A stretch of DNA of 35,050 nucleotides from an uncultured Mycoplasmatota bacterium. Lineage in GTDB: Bacteria > Bacillota_I > Bacilli_A > RF39 > UBA660. The notes below the pieces were generated by a model. The model was not told where the DNA came from. It made no database searches and was given only the letters and a program-made list of their open reading frames with translations. A program made the translations under genes and the position numbers. Of the stretch, positions 22,372 through 31,791 are shown in pieces (the stretch's first letter is position 1; the number at the start of each line of letters is the position of its first letter). Location of the stretch: positions 1-35,050 of the forward strand of contig URVV01000012.1 of the NCBI GenBank assembly GCA_900551455.1, in the 5' to 3' direction.

Positions 22372-25005
22372 CTAATTATTTCTCGCCTTAATAGCAGCTT
22401 GTGCTGCAGCAAGTCTTGCAATTGGCACTCTAAATGGTGAACAAGAAACATAATCAAGGCCTACATTATTGCAAAATTCAATTGAAGAAGGTTCTCCACC
22501 ATGTTCTCCACAAATACCTAGATGAATATCAGGTCTTGCCTTTCTACCGAGTTCAGCTGCCATCTTAACAAGTTTACCAACGCCATTTTGATCTAATCTA
22601 GCAAATGGATCAAATTCATAAATCTTATTTTGGTAATAAGCATCTAAGAATTTACCTGCATCATCTCTAGAGAATCCAAATGTCATTTGTGTTAAATCGT
22701 TTGTACCAAATGAGAAAAATTCTGCTTCCGTAGCTATTTCGTCAGCAAGTAAAGCTGCTCTAGGAATCTCAATCATCGTACCAATATGATACTGAATATC
22801 AGACTTTTTCTCTTTCTTAACTTGTTCAGCAACCTCAATAACAACATCTTTTACAAATTTAAGTTCTCTTTTTTCTCCAACTAATGGAATCATTATTTCT
22901 GGGGTAATGTCTAAACCTTCTTCTTCGTGTACTTCAATAGCTGCTTCCATTAATGCTCTAGTCTGCATTTTAGCAATTTCCGGATAAGTAACTGCTAAAC
23001 GACATCCTCTATGTCCCATCATCGGATTAAACTCATGTAACTCATCAATCTTATTTTTCAAATGTTCCAAACTAACATTCATATCTTTTGCTAAAGCTTT
23101 AATATCTTCTTCATCAGTAGGTAAGAATTCGTGTAAAGGTGGATCCAAATATCTTACTGTCATAGGTAATCCCTTTAACTCTTTATACATAGCTTTAAAG
23201 TCGCCTTTTTGGAAAGGTATTAATTCATTTAAAGCTGTCTCTCTTGCTTCTACTGTCTCAGATAAGATCATTTTTCTTATTTTAGGAATTCTATCTGCAT
23301 CAAAGAACATATGCTCAGTTCTACATAATCCAATTCCCTCTGCACCAAGTTCAATAGCTTTTTTAGTATCTCTTGGATTATCAGCATTAGTTCTTATCAT
23401 TAATCTTCTAAACTGATCAGCCCAAGCCATTATTCTTCCAAAATTACCAGATACTGTTGCTTCTACTGTTTTAATATCTCCACAATATACCTTACCTGTA
23501 GATCCATCTAAAGATATATAGTCGCCTTCGTGGAACGTATGTCCACCCAAAGTAAATACCTTATTAGCCTCGTCAATAACAATTTCCCCGCATCCAGATA
23601 CACAACAAGTTCCCATACCACGAGCAACCACTGCTGCGTGTGAAGTCATTCCTCCTCTTACTGTAAGAACGCCTTGACTTGCTACCATACCCTCAATATC
23701 TTCTGGAGTTGTTTCTAATCTAACAAGGATAACTCTCTCTCCTTTACCACCTTTGCCATGCTTCTTCGCTTCTTCAGCTGTAAAATATACTTTACCTGCT
23801 GCTGCTCCAGGTGATGCTGGCAATGCTTGTCCAATAACTTCGCCTTCTTTTAATGCTTCTGCATCAAACATTGGATGAAGTAATTGATCAAGACTCTTCG
23901 CATCAATTCTCATAATTGCTTCTTCTGGAGTAATCATTCCTTCATCTACCAAATCACACGCAATATTAATTGCTGCTCTAGCAGTTCTCTTACCACTTCT
24001 TGTTTGTAAGAAATATAACTTACCCTCTTGAATAGTAAACTCCATATCTTGCATATCTTTATAATGATTTTCCAATTTTGTAGCAATCTCAATAAATTCC
24101 TTATAACATTCAGGTAAATCTTCTGCTAATTTAGTAATTGGTTGTGGTGTTCTAACTCCAGCAACAACATCTTCTCCTTGAGCATTAATTAAATATTCAC
24201 CATAAATACCCTTTTCACCAGTAGCTGGATTACGAGTAAATGCCACCCCTGTACCAGAAGTATTACCCATATTTCCAAATACCATTGCTTGAACATTTAC
24301 AGCTGTTCCCCAATCACCAGGAATATCATTCATTCTTCTATAAACAATTGCTCTAGGATTATCCCAAGATCTAAATACAGCTTTTACTGCTCCCATTAAT
24401 TGTGTACATGCATCTTGAGGAAACTCCTCACCGTTCATGTGATCACTATAAACTTTTTTAAATCTCTTAACAAGTTCCATCAAATCTTCAACAGTAAGTT
24501 CTGTATCAAATTTAATACCCTTTTCTTCTTTTAACTCATCAATGATTTTTTCAAAGAAAGACTTATTAACTTCCATAACGACATCACTATACATTTGAAT
24601 AAATCTACGATAGCTATCATAAGCAAATCTTGGATTCCCTGTCTTTTTAGCAAATCCTTCTACAGATTCATCATTAAGTCCCAAGTTAAGAATCGTATCC
24701 ATCATACCAGGCATACTAGCTCTAGCACCACTTCTAACAGATACTAGTAGTGGATCACTAACATCTCCAAATTTCTTTCCTTGAATTTTTTCAAGTTCTG
24801 CTAAAGCATCAAAAATTTGCTTTTCTATCTCTGCTGAAATTTTCTTACCTTGATTATAATATTCTGTACAAGCTTCAGTAGTAACAGTAAACCCTTGAGG
24901 TATAGGTAAACCTAAAACAGTCATTTCTGCTAAATTGGCACCCTTACCACCAAGTAAATTTCTCATACTAGCATTTCCTTCTTTAAATGCATAAACATAC
25001 TTCAT
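22372..25005 (-). CDS. ppdK: Pyruvate, phosphate dikinase
   Basis: Interconverts pyruvate, ATP and Pi with PEP, AMP and PPi in the cytosol, often in the glycolytic direction in anaerobes. The 877-aa length is normal. Residues 1-340 are the ATP-grasp domain (LLGGKGANLAEM, VRSGARASMPGMMDTILNLG, LQTRSGKRT). The swivelling phosphohistidine domain carries GGMTSHAAVVARG with His456, and the C-terminal PEP/pyruvate barrel has TEHMFF, GTNDLTQMTFGFSRDD and GICGEHGG with the catalytic Cys. Nothing is missing. It is monocistronic, with its own promoter (25035-25063) and terminator, and is visibly less AT-rich than its neighbours, as expected for a highly expressed gene. Confidence 0.97.
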   Translation of the reverse strand: MKYVYAFKEGNASMRNLLGGKGANLAEMTVLGLPIPQGFTVTTEACTEYYNQGKKISAEIEKQIFDALAELEKIQGKKFGDVSDPLLVSVRSGARASMPGMMDTILNLGLNDESVEGFAKKTGNPRFAYDSYRRFIQMYSDVVMEVNKSFFEKIIDELKEEKGIKFDTELTVEDLMELVKRFKKVYSDHMNGEEFPQDACTQLMGAVKAVFRSWDNPRAIVYRRMNDIPGDWGTAVNVQAMVFGNMGNTSGTGVAFTRNPATGEKGIYGEYLINAQGEDVVAGVRTPQPITKLAEDLPECYKEFIEIATKLENHYKDMQDMEFTIQEGKLYFLQTRSGKRTARAAINIACDLVDEGMITPEEAIMRIDAKSLDQLLHPMFDAEALKEGEVIGQALPASPGAAAGKVYFTAEEAKKHGKGGKGERVILVRLETTPEDIEGMVASQGVLTVRGGMTSHAAVVARGMGTCCVSGCGEIVIDEANKVFTLGGHTFHEGDYISLDGSTGKVYCGDIKTVEATVSGNFGRIMAWADQFRRLMIRTNADNPRDTKKAIELGAEGIGLCRTEHMFFDADRIPKIRKMILSETVEARETALNELIPFQKGDFKAMYKELKGLPMTVRYLDPPLHEFLPTDEEDIKALAKDMNVSLEHLKNKIDELHEFNPMMGHRGCRLAVTYPEIAKMQTRALMEAAIEVHEEEGLDITPEIMIPLVGEKRELKFVKDVVIEVAEQVKKEKKSDIQYHIGTMIEIPRAALLADEIATEAEFFSFGTNDLTQMTFGFSRDDAGKFLDAYYQNKIYEFDPFARLDQNGVGKLVKMAAELGRKARPDIHLGICGEHGGEPSSIEFCNNVGLDYVSCSPFRVPIARLAAAQAAIKARNN

Positions 25006-25034
25006 TCATATCATTCCTTTCCTATGCACTTTTA

Positions 25035-25063
25035 ATCATATCAAAAAGCCTCAAATATATCAA
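25035..25063 (-). promoter_or_regulatory. ppdK promoter
   Basis: On the minus strand TTGATA, a 17-nt spacer and TATGAT, about 30 nt before the ppdK start. Confidence 0.7.
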
Positions 25064-25125
25064 GAAAATTTCATTAATTTTACTAATCATTTACGTAATT
25101 TTAATAACTAAAAAAAGAATAATCA

Positions 25126-26898
25126 TTATCTTTTATGATTATACTCTTTATTATATATTTTTTTATACATTTCCAAAATTCTAGCTCTACCCACCATATC
25201 TTTAAGTTCTCCGAATACTCCATTATAAGGAATAATACTTCTAGGATCAAATGAAGTAAAACTTCCTAATTCTTTTGTTTTATATTCCAAAACAGTTTTA
25301 GTTTTTCCACTATTCTCATCATAGTTCTTTGCATTTTCTATTTGGTTCACTATATCAATAAATATTCCCACTGAAGTAATATAATCAACTCCATTAACCC
25401 TATACTTACACATTCCTCCGTGCACTCTGGTAGATCCCTGTACTTCTCCACCCATATAACTTATCGTATCACTACTTAAACTTCCCATAGAAACATCACC
25501 ATACATTATATGTTCCGCTGCCGTATTAAAATTTCCCATTTTACTAGAGCCTTCCATAATTAAATGCTTATCTATATTCTTAACAAAATCCATATATTTA
25601 TCAAGTGTAACAATCAAAAAACCATTATCCTTAAAACTACTTCTATCTTCCTTTATCTCATTAATTAAATCCATTAATTTGGCATTATTATTCTCTTTAA
25701 TTAAATCTGTTACCATCCCTAAATTATACCCAATCTTTCTAAGTTCTTGATCTAATATCTTATTCTCTGGATAATTAATAACTTTTAATCCCTGTAAATC
25801 ATACCCTGAATACCTTGCTTCCCCCATTCCAAATAATTCAAATAATATTTCACTATTCATCATCATCTTATCATTTAAAACAGCATTAGCAAATTTTATC
25901 CAATCACTACTAGTAGTTTTAATTCCTGCATGTCCATAATATCCACCCATATAATTAGCCTTTGGATCATTAACCCCATCTGGGTATCTTCCAGTATATC
26001 TTCCTATTTCTTCTTGTCCTAACTTTCCCAAATAAGTATCTCTTAAATTAAATGGCCACAAAACATACTCTGTAAGTAATCTCTTATAATCTTTTCCTGT
26101 AGTTAATTCTAACACATCTGTAAGAATCATTATTGGTAAATCTGTATATAAGTATTCCCCTCTCACTACTTCTAATACTCTACAAGTTCTAAGACATTCT
26201 TTAGCATCATCTATACTTTTAGCATCTTTTATATTTCTAGTAGTTCTATAATTATTTTGAAATTCAATCAAATCCCTAATTTTAAAATCATCTGGTAAAT
26301 ATGGATACTTATCTGTTAAAGTATTAATTTTAGTATCTAAAGTAATCTCATAATCTCCACTATCAATAATTCTAAACAACAACACTTCCGTATATAATTT
26401 AGTCATCGAAGCAACATCATATAAGCTATCTTCTTTTGAATTTTCACCTACCAAAGTATTAATAATATCTCCATCAATAGATACAGATATAATCCCACTA
26501 GGAATATCAAAATATTTCCCCTTTTCAGTCCCTTTCCAATAAGCAAATATTCTATCATATTCATCTTTTATATACTCGCTCGTATCTATTTCTGAAGCCC
26601 TTAAAATACAATCAATTAATTTGTCTAATCCTTGATAAGTAAGCGAAGCTATCTGCCCAAGAATAGCATTTAAATACTCACATTTTTCACTTTCCAGCAG
26701 CATAATTTTATTTCTAAGTATATTAATCTCTTCATTACTAAACTCATCTTTATATTGACACATTACCCCAACTAACAAAAAGAATTTTTCATAATCAGAT
26801 ACAGCCAGTTTCTTTAATTCTAATAAATTAGCCTCTGGATATAATTTTCCAAATTTATCAATTAATGTCCCCACATTATTCGGTAAAAATTCCCTCAT
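25126..26898 (-). CDS. Serine hydrolase of the beta-lactamase/PBP fold, no export signal
   Basis: A protein of about 590 aa (ATG 26898 with GGGAG 5 nt before it; the TTG at 26910 adds four residues). An N-terminal helical region of about 125 residues has no family that I recognise. The class C beta-lactamase-like domain follows. It has SMTK as the SxxK nucleophile motif (Ser164, Lys167), YTD in place of YxN (Tyr251), and YGHAG as a likely HxG third motif (His323). A long insert runs from about 350 to 470. No signal peptide or membrane span is visible, so it seems cytosolic, unusual for this fold. It is the last gene of the rnc-tdk operon. Esterase or peptidase activity is possible; resistance to beta-lactams is not indicated. 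Confidence 0.75.
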   Translation of the reverse strand: MREFLPNNVGTLIDKFGKLYPEANLLELKKLAVSDYEKFFLLVGVMCQYKDEFSNEEINILRNKIMLLESEKCEYLNAILGQIASLTYQGLDKLIDCILRASEIDTSEYIKDEYDRIFAYWKGTEKGKYFDIPSGIISVSIDGDIINTLVGENSKEDSLYDVASMTKLYTEVLLFRIIDSGDYEITLDTKINTLTDKYPYLPDDFKIRDLIEFQNNYRTTRNIKDAKSIDDAKECLRTCRVLEVVRGEYLYTDLPIMILTDVLELTTGKDYKRLLTEYVLWPFNLRDTYLGKLGQEEIGRYTGRYPDGVNDPKANYMGGYYGHAGIKTTSSDWIKFANAVLNDKMMMNSEILFELFGMGEARYSGYDLQGLKVINYPENKILDQELRKIGYNLGMVTDLIKENNNAKLMDLINEIKEDRSSFKDNGFLIVTLDKYMDFVKNIDKHLIMEGSSKMGNFNTAAEHIMYGDVSMGSLSSDTISYMGGEVQGSTRVHGGMCKYRVNGVDYITSVGIFIDIVNQIENAKNYDENSGKTKTVLEYKTKELGSFTSFDPRSIIPYNGVFGELKDMVGRARILEMYKKIYNKEYNHKR

Positions 26899-26913
26899 AT
26901 TCTCTCCCAATTT

Positions 26914-27111
26914 CTAATAATTTCCCTTTCTATTAATATTTGTCCATATTTGTTTTCTAATACAATAATACCTTCTACTATTTTTTCTCGAAAAATCTAT
27001 ATTATTATTCTGTAATTTACCACTTATACTCTTATCTAAACGTACCATAAATGTACCAGACAATATAAATGAAGTCCCTCTTCTAGAAAAATATACCTTT
27101 TTTACTCTCAC
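26914..27111 (-). CDS. Small basic protein, unknown
   Basis: Sixty-five codons from a GTG with AGGAGG 7 nt before it, placed 11 nt after tdk and 15 nt before the serine hydrolase start. Composition is strongly basic (Arg/Lys), with VYFSRRGTSFILSG at the start. No family is recognised. A second frame across the end reads EGIIVLENKYGQILIERE, which looks at least as protein-like. A frameshift inside a slightly larger original gene is therefore possible. Confidence 0.4.
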   Translation of the reverse strand: MRVKKVYFSRRGTSFILSGTFMVRLDKSISGKLQNNNIDFSRKNSRRYYCIRKQIWTNINRKGNY

Positions 27112-27122
27112 TACAATACCTC

Positions 27123-27746
27123 CTATTTATTTTTATTGATATCCTTATAATTAAGTGTTTTTCTACGTAATTTTACATAACACTTTCTACATACTGAATC
27201 ATATTCTGAATCAATTCCATCAATAGATACCTGTTCTCCAGAAAATACTGGTACCAATTCCCCATCTATTTTATTTAATCTTAAATTAAATGTTGCCTTA
27301 TCACCACATTTACAGATTGCCTTTAACTCTTCAATAACATCACTTATTTCAAATAATCTCTTACTACCAGGAAACAAATTACTAAAAGCATCTGCTCTAA
27401 GTCCATAGCATAATACTGGTATTTCTAAATTATCAACTACCATTGATAACTCATCGACTTGTTTTGGTGTCAAAAACTGTGCTTCATCCACCAAAATACA
27501 ATCTAAATTATGTTGCATAATATGTTGAGAAATTATCATATAAATATTCTCTTCACTACCTACCACATAATCAGTTTTTAGTTTACTTAAAGCCCTATTA
27601 ATTATATATTCTCCCGCTTTTTTATCCTGCCCAGGTTTCATAATAATTACTTCCATATCCTTCTCTCTATAATTATAATAAGTCTTAATAATATCCGTTG
27701 TCTTTCCACTCTTCATTGGTCCATATTTAAAATACAACTTTGCCAT
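27123..27746 (-). CDS. tdk: Thymidine kinase (type II)
   Basis: Phosphorylates thymidine to dTMP for salvage. The 207-aa protein has the P-loop GPMKSGKT (9-16), DEAQF at 87-91, YGLRADAF in the lasso region, and four cysteines (CKCG and CRKC) for the zinc site. AAGGAA precedes the ATG, 14 nt after the recombinase gene. It lies in the rnc-ABC-xer operon, so dTTP salvage is co-transcribed with RNA processing genes; such grouping is ordinary in small Firmicutes genomes. Confidence 0.95.
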   Translation of the reverse strand: MAKLYFKYGPMKSGKTTDIIKTYYNYREKDMEVIIMKPGQDKKAGEYIINRALSKLKTDYVVGSEENIYMIISQHIMQHNLDCILVDEAQFLTPKQVDELSMVVDNLEIPVLCYGLRADAFSNLFPGSKRLFEISDVIEELKAICKCGDKATFNLRLNKIDGELVPVFSGEQVSIDGIDSEYDSVCRKCYVKLRRKTLNYKDINKNK

Positions 27747-27760
27747 AATAATTTTCCTTC

Positions 27761-28633
27761 CTACTTAGCTCTTGGATGACTATTATTATAAACCTTTCTT
27801 ATCATCTCATCAGTTACATGTGTATAAATACTAGTCGTATTAAGTGATTCATGTCCAAGCAAGTCTTTAACACTAACTAAATCTGCTCCATTATTAAGCA
27901 TTTCTGTTGCAAAAGTATGTCTTAACATATGTGGACTAACGTGATGCAAAATACTTGCTTTAATAATTGTCTCATCCAAAATCTTTCTAACATATCTTGT
28001 ACTTAATCTTCCCCCATCTTTATTCAAAAATACATACTCGCTATCTTTCTTATTTAATTCTCCTCTACCATTAAAAATATAATCATCAAGAGCATTCTTT
28101 GCATTATGGCCAAAAACCACCATTCTCTCTTTGCGACCCTTACCAAGTATTTTAATTGTTCTATCAGATAAATCTATATCCTTAATTTTAATATTAACTA
28201 ATTCAGATACTCTAACCCCCGTCGCATATAATAGCCTCATAATAGCTAGATTTCTCTTTCCATATACTCCTCTCACATCAGGAACTTGCATCATCTTCTC
28301 TATATCACTCGAAACTACATACTTAGGTAAAATCATATCCTTTCTAGGATTTTTTACAAGTTTAAAATAATTAACATCTACAATTCCCTTCTTACCTAAA
28401 TACTCATAAAAATTTCTAAGACTAGAAAGTTTTCTAGCAACTGTACTCTTACTATCATTCTTTTCATATAAACAATTTAAATAACTATTCACTAATTCCT
28501 TATCAACCTTTAAAATCTTCTTACAAGTAAAATGATAAAACTCACATAAATCATTCTTATAATTAATAATCGTATTATAAGAATGTTTTTTTACCACCTT
28601 TAAATATTCTAAAAAATCATCTATATATTGCAT
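27761..28633 (-). CDS. XerC/D-type tyrosine recombinase
   Basis: The 290-aa protein has an N-terminal SAM-like DNA-binding domain (about 1-85) and a catalytic domain with all usual residues: Arg141, a Lys in GKGRKER, His235 and Arg238 (HMLRH), His261 (LLGHE) and Tyr270 (SIYTHV). Length and motifs fit XerC/XerD, which resolve chromosome dimers at dif; which of the two cannot be told. Its ATG overlaps the stop of the ABC permease by one base (TAATG). The location in a housekeeping operon argues against an element integrase. Confidence 0.9.
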   Translation of the reverse strand: MQYIDDFLEYLKVVKKHSYNTIINYKNDLCEFYHFTCKKILKVDKELVNSYLNCLYEKNDSKSTVARKLSSLRNFYEYLGKKGIVDVNYFKLVKNPRKDMILPKYVVSSDIEKMMQVPDVRGVYGKRNLAIMRLLYATGVRVSELVNIKIKDIDLSDRTIKILGKGRKERMVVFGHNAKNALDDYIFNGRGELNKKDSEYVFLNKDGGRLSTRYVRKILDETIIKASILHHVSPHMLRHTFATEMLNNGADLVSVKDLLGHESLNTTSIYTHVTDEMIRKVYNNSHPRAK

Positions 28634-29931
28634 TACTTGTCCTTCATTGCTCTAAACATTTTTTTCCAAAGACCACTTTGTGAATAATTAAGTATTCCCA
28701 CTTTATAAATTCTAAGTCCATATTTAATTAACAAATATATAGTTCCAACTAAAAGTATAATGCTTATTCCTAAATCCACTAAACCAACTTCTCCCATTAA
28801 ATATAAAGTTGGTGATAACATTGCTGATACAAAAGGAATATAACTCATTATCTTAATAAATATACTTCCCTTAAATAATCCTGCCATCATTGATAAATAA
28901 AATCCAATCAAACTAACAATTACAATTGGTGCTTGTAATTGCTGAAAATCTTCCTGATTAGTAGTCATACTAGCAAGTATTCCTGCTAATAATGAATAAG
29001 CCAAAAATGTAAGTATTACCATAACGATTATTATTGGTATCATATAAGTTAATGTATTAGTTACTCCTGCTAAAGAAATACTATCAATAACCTGTTGAAT
29101 CTCTCCATCAAAAGATCCCAATAAATTACCCCCACTCATAAAATATCTAATACCTAATCCTATAAAAGCAAATAACAAAACTAATCCACCTTGTATTAAA
29201 ACAAATAAATTAGAAGCTAAAACTTTAGATATAAAATGTGTCTTCGGACTAACATTAGAAATAATTATTTCCATACTACGGGTTGATTTTTCTTCATTTA
29301 CTTCCGCTCCAATCATTTGAATCAAAAACATAATTAACATAAATAAAGGTAACATAATAATTTCTAATATCGTAGATGTCATCATATCATTTTCTGTATC
29401 TTTATCACTTAAAGATACATTTTGAACCTCTACCATCGAATTCATTTCATTCATCATCTCATTAGTAATATTATATTTCTTAACTACTAACTCATTCTTT
29501 ACTGTCGCTAAAGATGCATTAATAACTGCATTAGTCATCGTTCCAACATTCTCATTACTAACTAATTTTGCCTTAAGATAATTCTCTTCATCCTTACTAA
29601 TTACTAATAATAATTTATCTAAAGTAGAAACTTCTTCAACTCCTTCATCATATGTTCCCTCATACTTAATAATACTTCCCTTATTAGTATTCATCATTTT
29701 TTCACTATAACTATCATAAATTGCCTTAAATTCATCCATTACCCCAACTTCATCAATAACTAAAATTTGCTGTTCTTGTTCAAATTTGCCTCCAAACAAT
29801 TTAATAATCGAATCAATATTTATAAGTCCTACAATCAATAATAAAAACAATCCATTAGCTACTAAAAACCATTTAGTTTTAATCTTCTTATTTAAACTCA
29901 TTTTAGTTAAAAACTTTAATTTATTGCTCAT
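28633..29931 (-). CDS. ABC-2 type permease (NatB-like)
   Basis: About 432 aa, with one N-terminal span, a roughly 150-residue extracytoplasmic region, and then a block of five or six spans containing the characteristic EVNEEKSTRSMEIIIS segment. This is the architecture of NatB/YhaP-type exporters. ATG 29931 (GGGTGA upstream) is preferred over the GTG at 29940. It overlaps the ATPase gene by 11 nt. Substrate unknown; Na+ or peptide/antibiotic export have been shown for family members. Confidence 0.88.
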   Translation of the reverse strand: MSNKLKFLTKMSLNKKIKTKWFLVANGLFLLLIVGLINIDSIIKLFGGKFEQEQQILVIDEVGVMDEFKAIYDSYSEKMMNTNKGSIIKYEGTYDEGVEEVSTLDKLLLVISKDEENYLKAKLVSNENVGTMTNAVINASLATVKNELVVKKYNITNEMMNEMNSMVEVQNVSLSDKDTENDMMTSTILEIIMLPLFMLIMFLIQMIGAEVNEEKSTRSMEIIISNVSPKTHFISKVLASNLFVLIQGGLVLLFAFIGLGIRYFMSGGNLLGSFDGEIQQVIDSISLAGVTNTLTYMIPIIIVMVILTFLAYSLLAGILASMTTNQEDFQQLQAPIVIVSLIGFYLSMMAGLFKGSIFIKIMSYIPFVSAMLSPTLYLMGEVGLVDLGISIILLVGTIYLLIKYGLRIYKVGILNYSQSGLWKKMFRAMKDK

Positions 29932-30820
29932 AACTATCACCCACTATACTAATAAATATCTCATTCAAACTAGGATCTTCTACACTAAACTTAGTTATAT
30001 TATCAAATTTACTAACTGCTTTAAATAAAGGTTTTACATAACTATCATCCTTAATTGAAATAACATACTCATCTTTAATCCTATCTATTTTTTCAACTCC
30101 TTCTTCCTTTAACAATTTATCTACTGAAATATCTCCACATACATAAACATTCTTCTTTTTATAATTTTTCTTAATCTCTGATAAATATCCTGATAATACA
30201 CACTTACCTTTTACTAAAACTACTAACCTATCACAAAATAATTCCACATGTTCCATTCTATGTGAAGAAAATATAATACTTGTTCCTTTTTCCTTTAACT
30301 CCAAAATAATCTTCTTAAATAACTCTACATTAATTGGATCTAATCCTGAAAAAGGTTCATCTAATATTAATAATTTTGGTTCATTAATAATTGCTGATAT
30401 AAATTGTACCTTTTGCTGATTACCTTTAGATAATTCTTTAATCTTCTTATTTTTATATTCTTTAATATCAAATTTATCTAACCAATAATCTAACTTTTCC
30501 TGGATTTTATCTTCTTCTATCCCTTTAAGAACTCCATAATATGTAATTTGTTCCAAAACCGTCAACTTAAGAAGTAAACTTCTCTCCTCAGTTAAAAAAC
30601 CTATTTTATCACTAATACTATAATCTATCTTTTTACCATCTAAAGTAATTTCTCCAGAATAATCATCAATAAGTCCTAAAATCATTCTAAAAGTTGTTGT
30701 TTTTCCAGCCCCATTTAGTCCCAAAAGTCCAAAAATCTCTCCATCTAAAACTTCAAAACTAAGATGATTTACTGCTACTAAATCACCATACTTTTTAACG
30801 ACATCTTTAACCTTTAACAT
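29921..30820 (-). CDS. ABC transporter ATPase (NatA-like)
   Basis: The 299-aa protein has Walker A GLNGAGKT (34-41), a Q-loop near 78, signature LSKGNQQKVQF (130-140), Walker B LLILDEP with the D-loop, and the switch His in SSHRMEH. A C-terminal roughly 80-residue extension of the DUF4162 type is typical of ATPases paired with ABC-2 permeases. TAGGAGG precedes ATG. Pairs with the overlapping permease gene to form a complete exporter. Confidence 0.93.
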   Translation of the reverse strand: MLKVKDVVKKYGDLVAVNHLSFEVLDGEIFGLLGLNGAGKTTTFRMILGLIDDYSGEITLDGKKIDYSISDKIGFLTEERSLLLKLTVLEQITYYGVLKGIEEDKIQEKLDYWLDKFDIKEYKNKKIKELSKGNQQKVQFISAIINEPKLLILDEPFSGLDPINVELFKKIILELKEKGTSIIFSSHRMEHVELFCDRLVVLVKGKCVLSGYLSEIKKNYKKKNVYVCGDISVDKLLKEEGVEKIDRIKDEYVISIKDDSYVKPLFKAVSKFDNITKFSVEDPSLNEIFISIVGDSYEQ

Positions 30821-30828
30821 ATATCCTC

Positions 30829-31476
30829 CTACTTTGCCTGCTTAGCTAAAGCATCTTTTGCTGCCATCTGTTCTGCCGCTTTCTTACTACTTCCTTCACC
30901 GTGACCTAAAACTACCCCTGATACAATTGCTTCACAAACAAAATGCTTATTATGAGCAGGACCAGTTTCACTCACAATTTCATAAGTTACACTCTTTTTA
31001 GTAGTCTGTACCAATTCCTGAAGTGTTGATTTATAATCGTGTAAAAAGTTAATATTCTTATCTATATATTTCGTCACAATATCTAATACCATCTTTTTAG
31101 TAAATTCTAATCCCATATCTAAATAAGTAGCAGCTACAAACGCCTCAAAAACATCTGCCAAAATAGTATTATTAGCCTCATTCTCCCCACTACCAAGTTT
31201 AATATCATCCTCAAACTTCAAATCGTGGGCATAAGTTGCCAAAGCCTCTTCGCATACATAACACGCTCTCATCTTAGTCATTAATCCCTCCGGTAAATGT
31301 CTCTCCTTATACAAATACTCACTCACAATAAATTCTAATATTGCATCCCCTAAAAATTCTAATCTCTCATAACTAGTAAAAGAAGGATTCTCATTACTAT
31401 AAGAAGTATGAGTAAAAGCCTCATAATAAAGATTAATATTTGTCGGATTAAAATTCAATGTTTTAAATACTTTCAT
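30829..31476 (-). CDS. rnc: Ribonuclease III
   Basis: Cleaves double-stranded RNA in rRNA processing. From ATG 31476 (AGAAGGTGG upstream) the protein is about 215 aa. The RNase III domain has ERLEFLGDAIL (37-47) and LADVFEAFVAA with the catalytic acidic residues. The C-terminal dsRNA-binding domain has YKSTLQELVQ, GPAHNKHF and GSSKKAAEQMAAKDAL. The longer frame to 31524 adds a hydrophobic stretch without a site. First gene of the operon. Confidence 0.96.
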   Translation of the reverse strand: MKVFKTLNFNPTNINLYYEAFTHTSYSNENPSFTSYERLEFLGDAILEFIVSEYLYKERHLPEGLMTKMRACYVCEEALATYAHDLKFEDDIKLGSGENEANNTILADVFEAFVAATYLDMGLEFTKKMVLDIVTKYIDKNINFLHDYKSTLQELVQTTKKSVTYEIVSETGPAHNKHFVCEAIVSGVVLGHGEGSSKKAAEQMAAKDALAKQAK

Positions 31477-31735
31477 TCTACCACCTTCTAAAAAAATTAT
31501 ACCATTGTAAAAAAATATAATCAACTTAATTTACACATATTTTAAAGATATAATCTAATTTTTACCAGTATCCTCTTACCATAGCTATCTAAATACGCTA
31601 TGTGAACAATCGTTTGTCAATATATTTCTTCATACATTTGTTTAATTCTCTTATTAATTATTATTATAAATCATAAATTAAATATTTAAATACCCTCAAA
31701 TATTTTAACATTCTAAAATAAAATAATAAAATAAA
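31477..31735. other. Divergent intergenic region rnc / lipoprotein
   Basis: No ORF. It holds a small hairpin (CATAGC...GCTATG around 31580-31602). On the minus strand a TTGACA at 31620-31615 could be the -35 of rnc, but no good -10 sits at the right distance. Confidence 0.4.
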
Positions 31736-31764
31736 TTTACAAATTTCTCATAATTTGATAAAAT
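31736..31764 (+). promoter_or_regulatory. Promoter of lipoprotein gene
   Basis: TTTACA (31736-31741), a 17-nt spacer and TAAAAT (31759-31764), with AGAGGA next and ATG at 31792. A TATAAT at 31770-31775 is an alternative -10 with a poor -35. Confidence 0.55.
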
Positions 31765-31791
31765 GTATATATAATGAAAAGAGGAATAAAA

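Noticed and set aside
25126..26898. Beta-lactam resistance enzyme
   Set aside because: No export signal, altered second motif and unusual size; the fold is shared by many esterases and peptidases.
27761..28633. Integrase of a mobile element
   Set aside because: Standard XerC/D length and residues, embedded and translationally coupled in a housekeeping operon.
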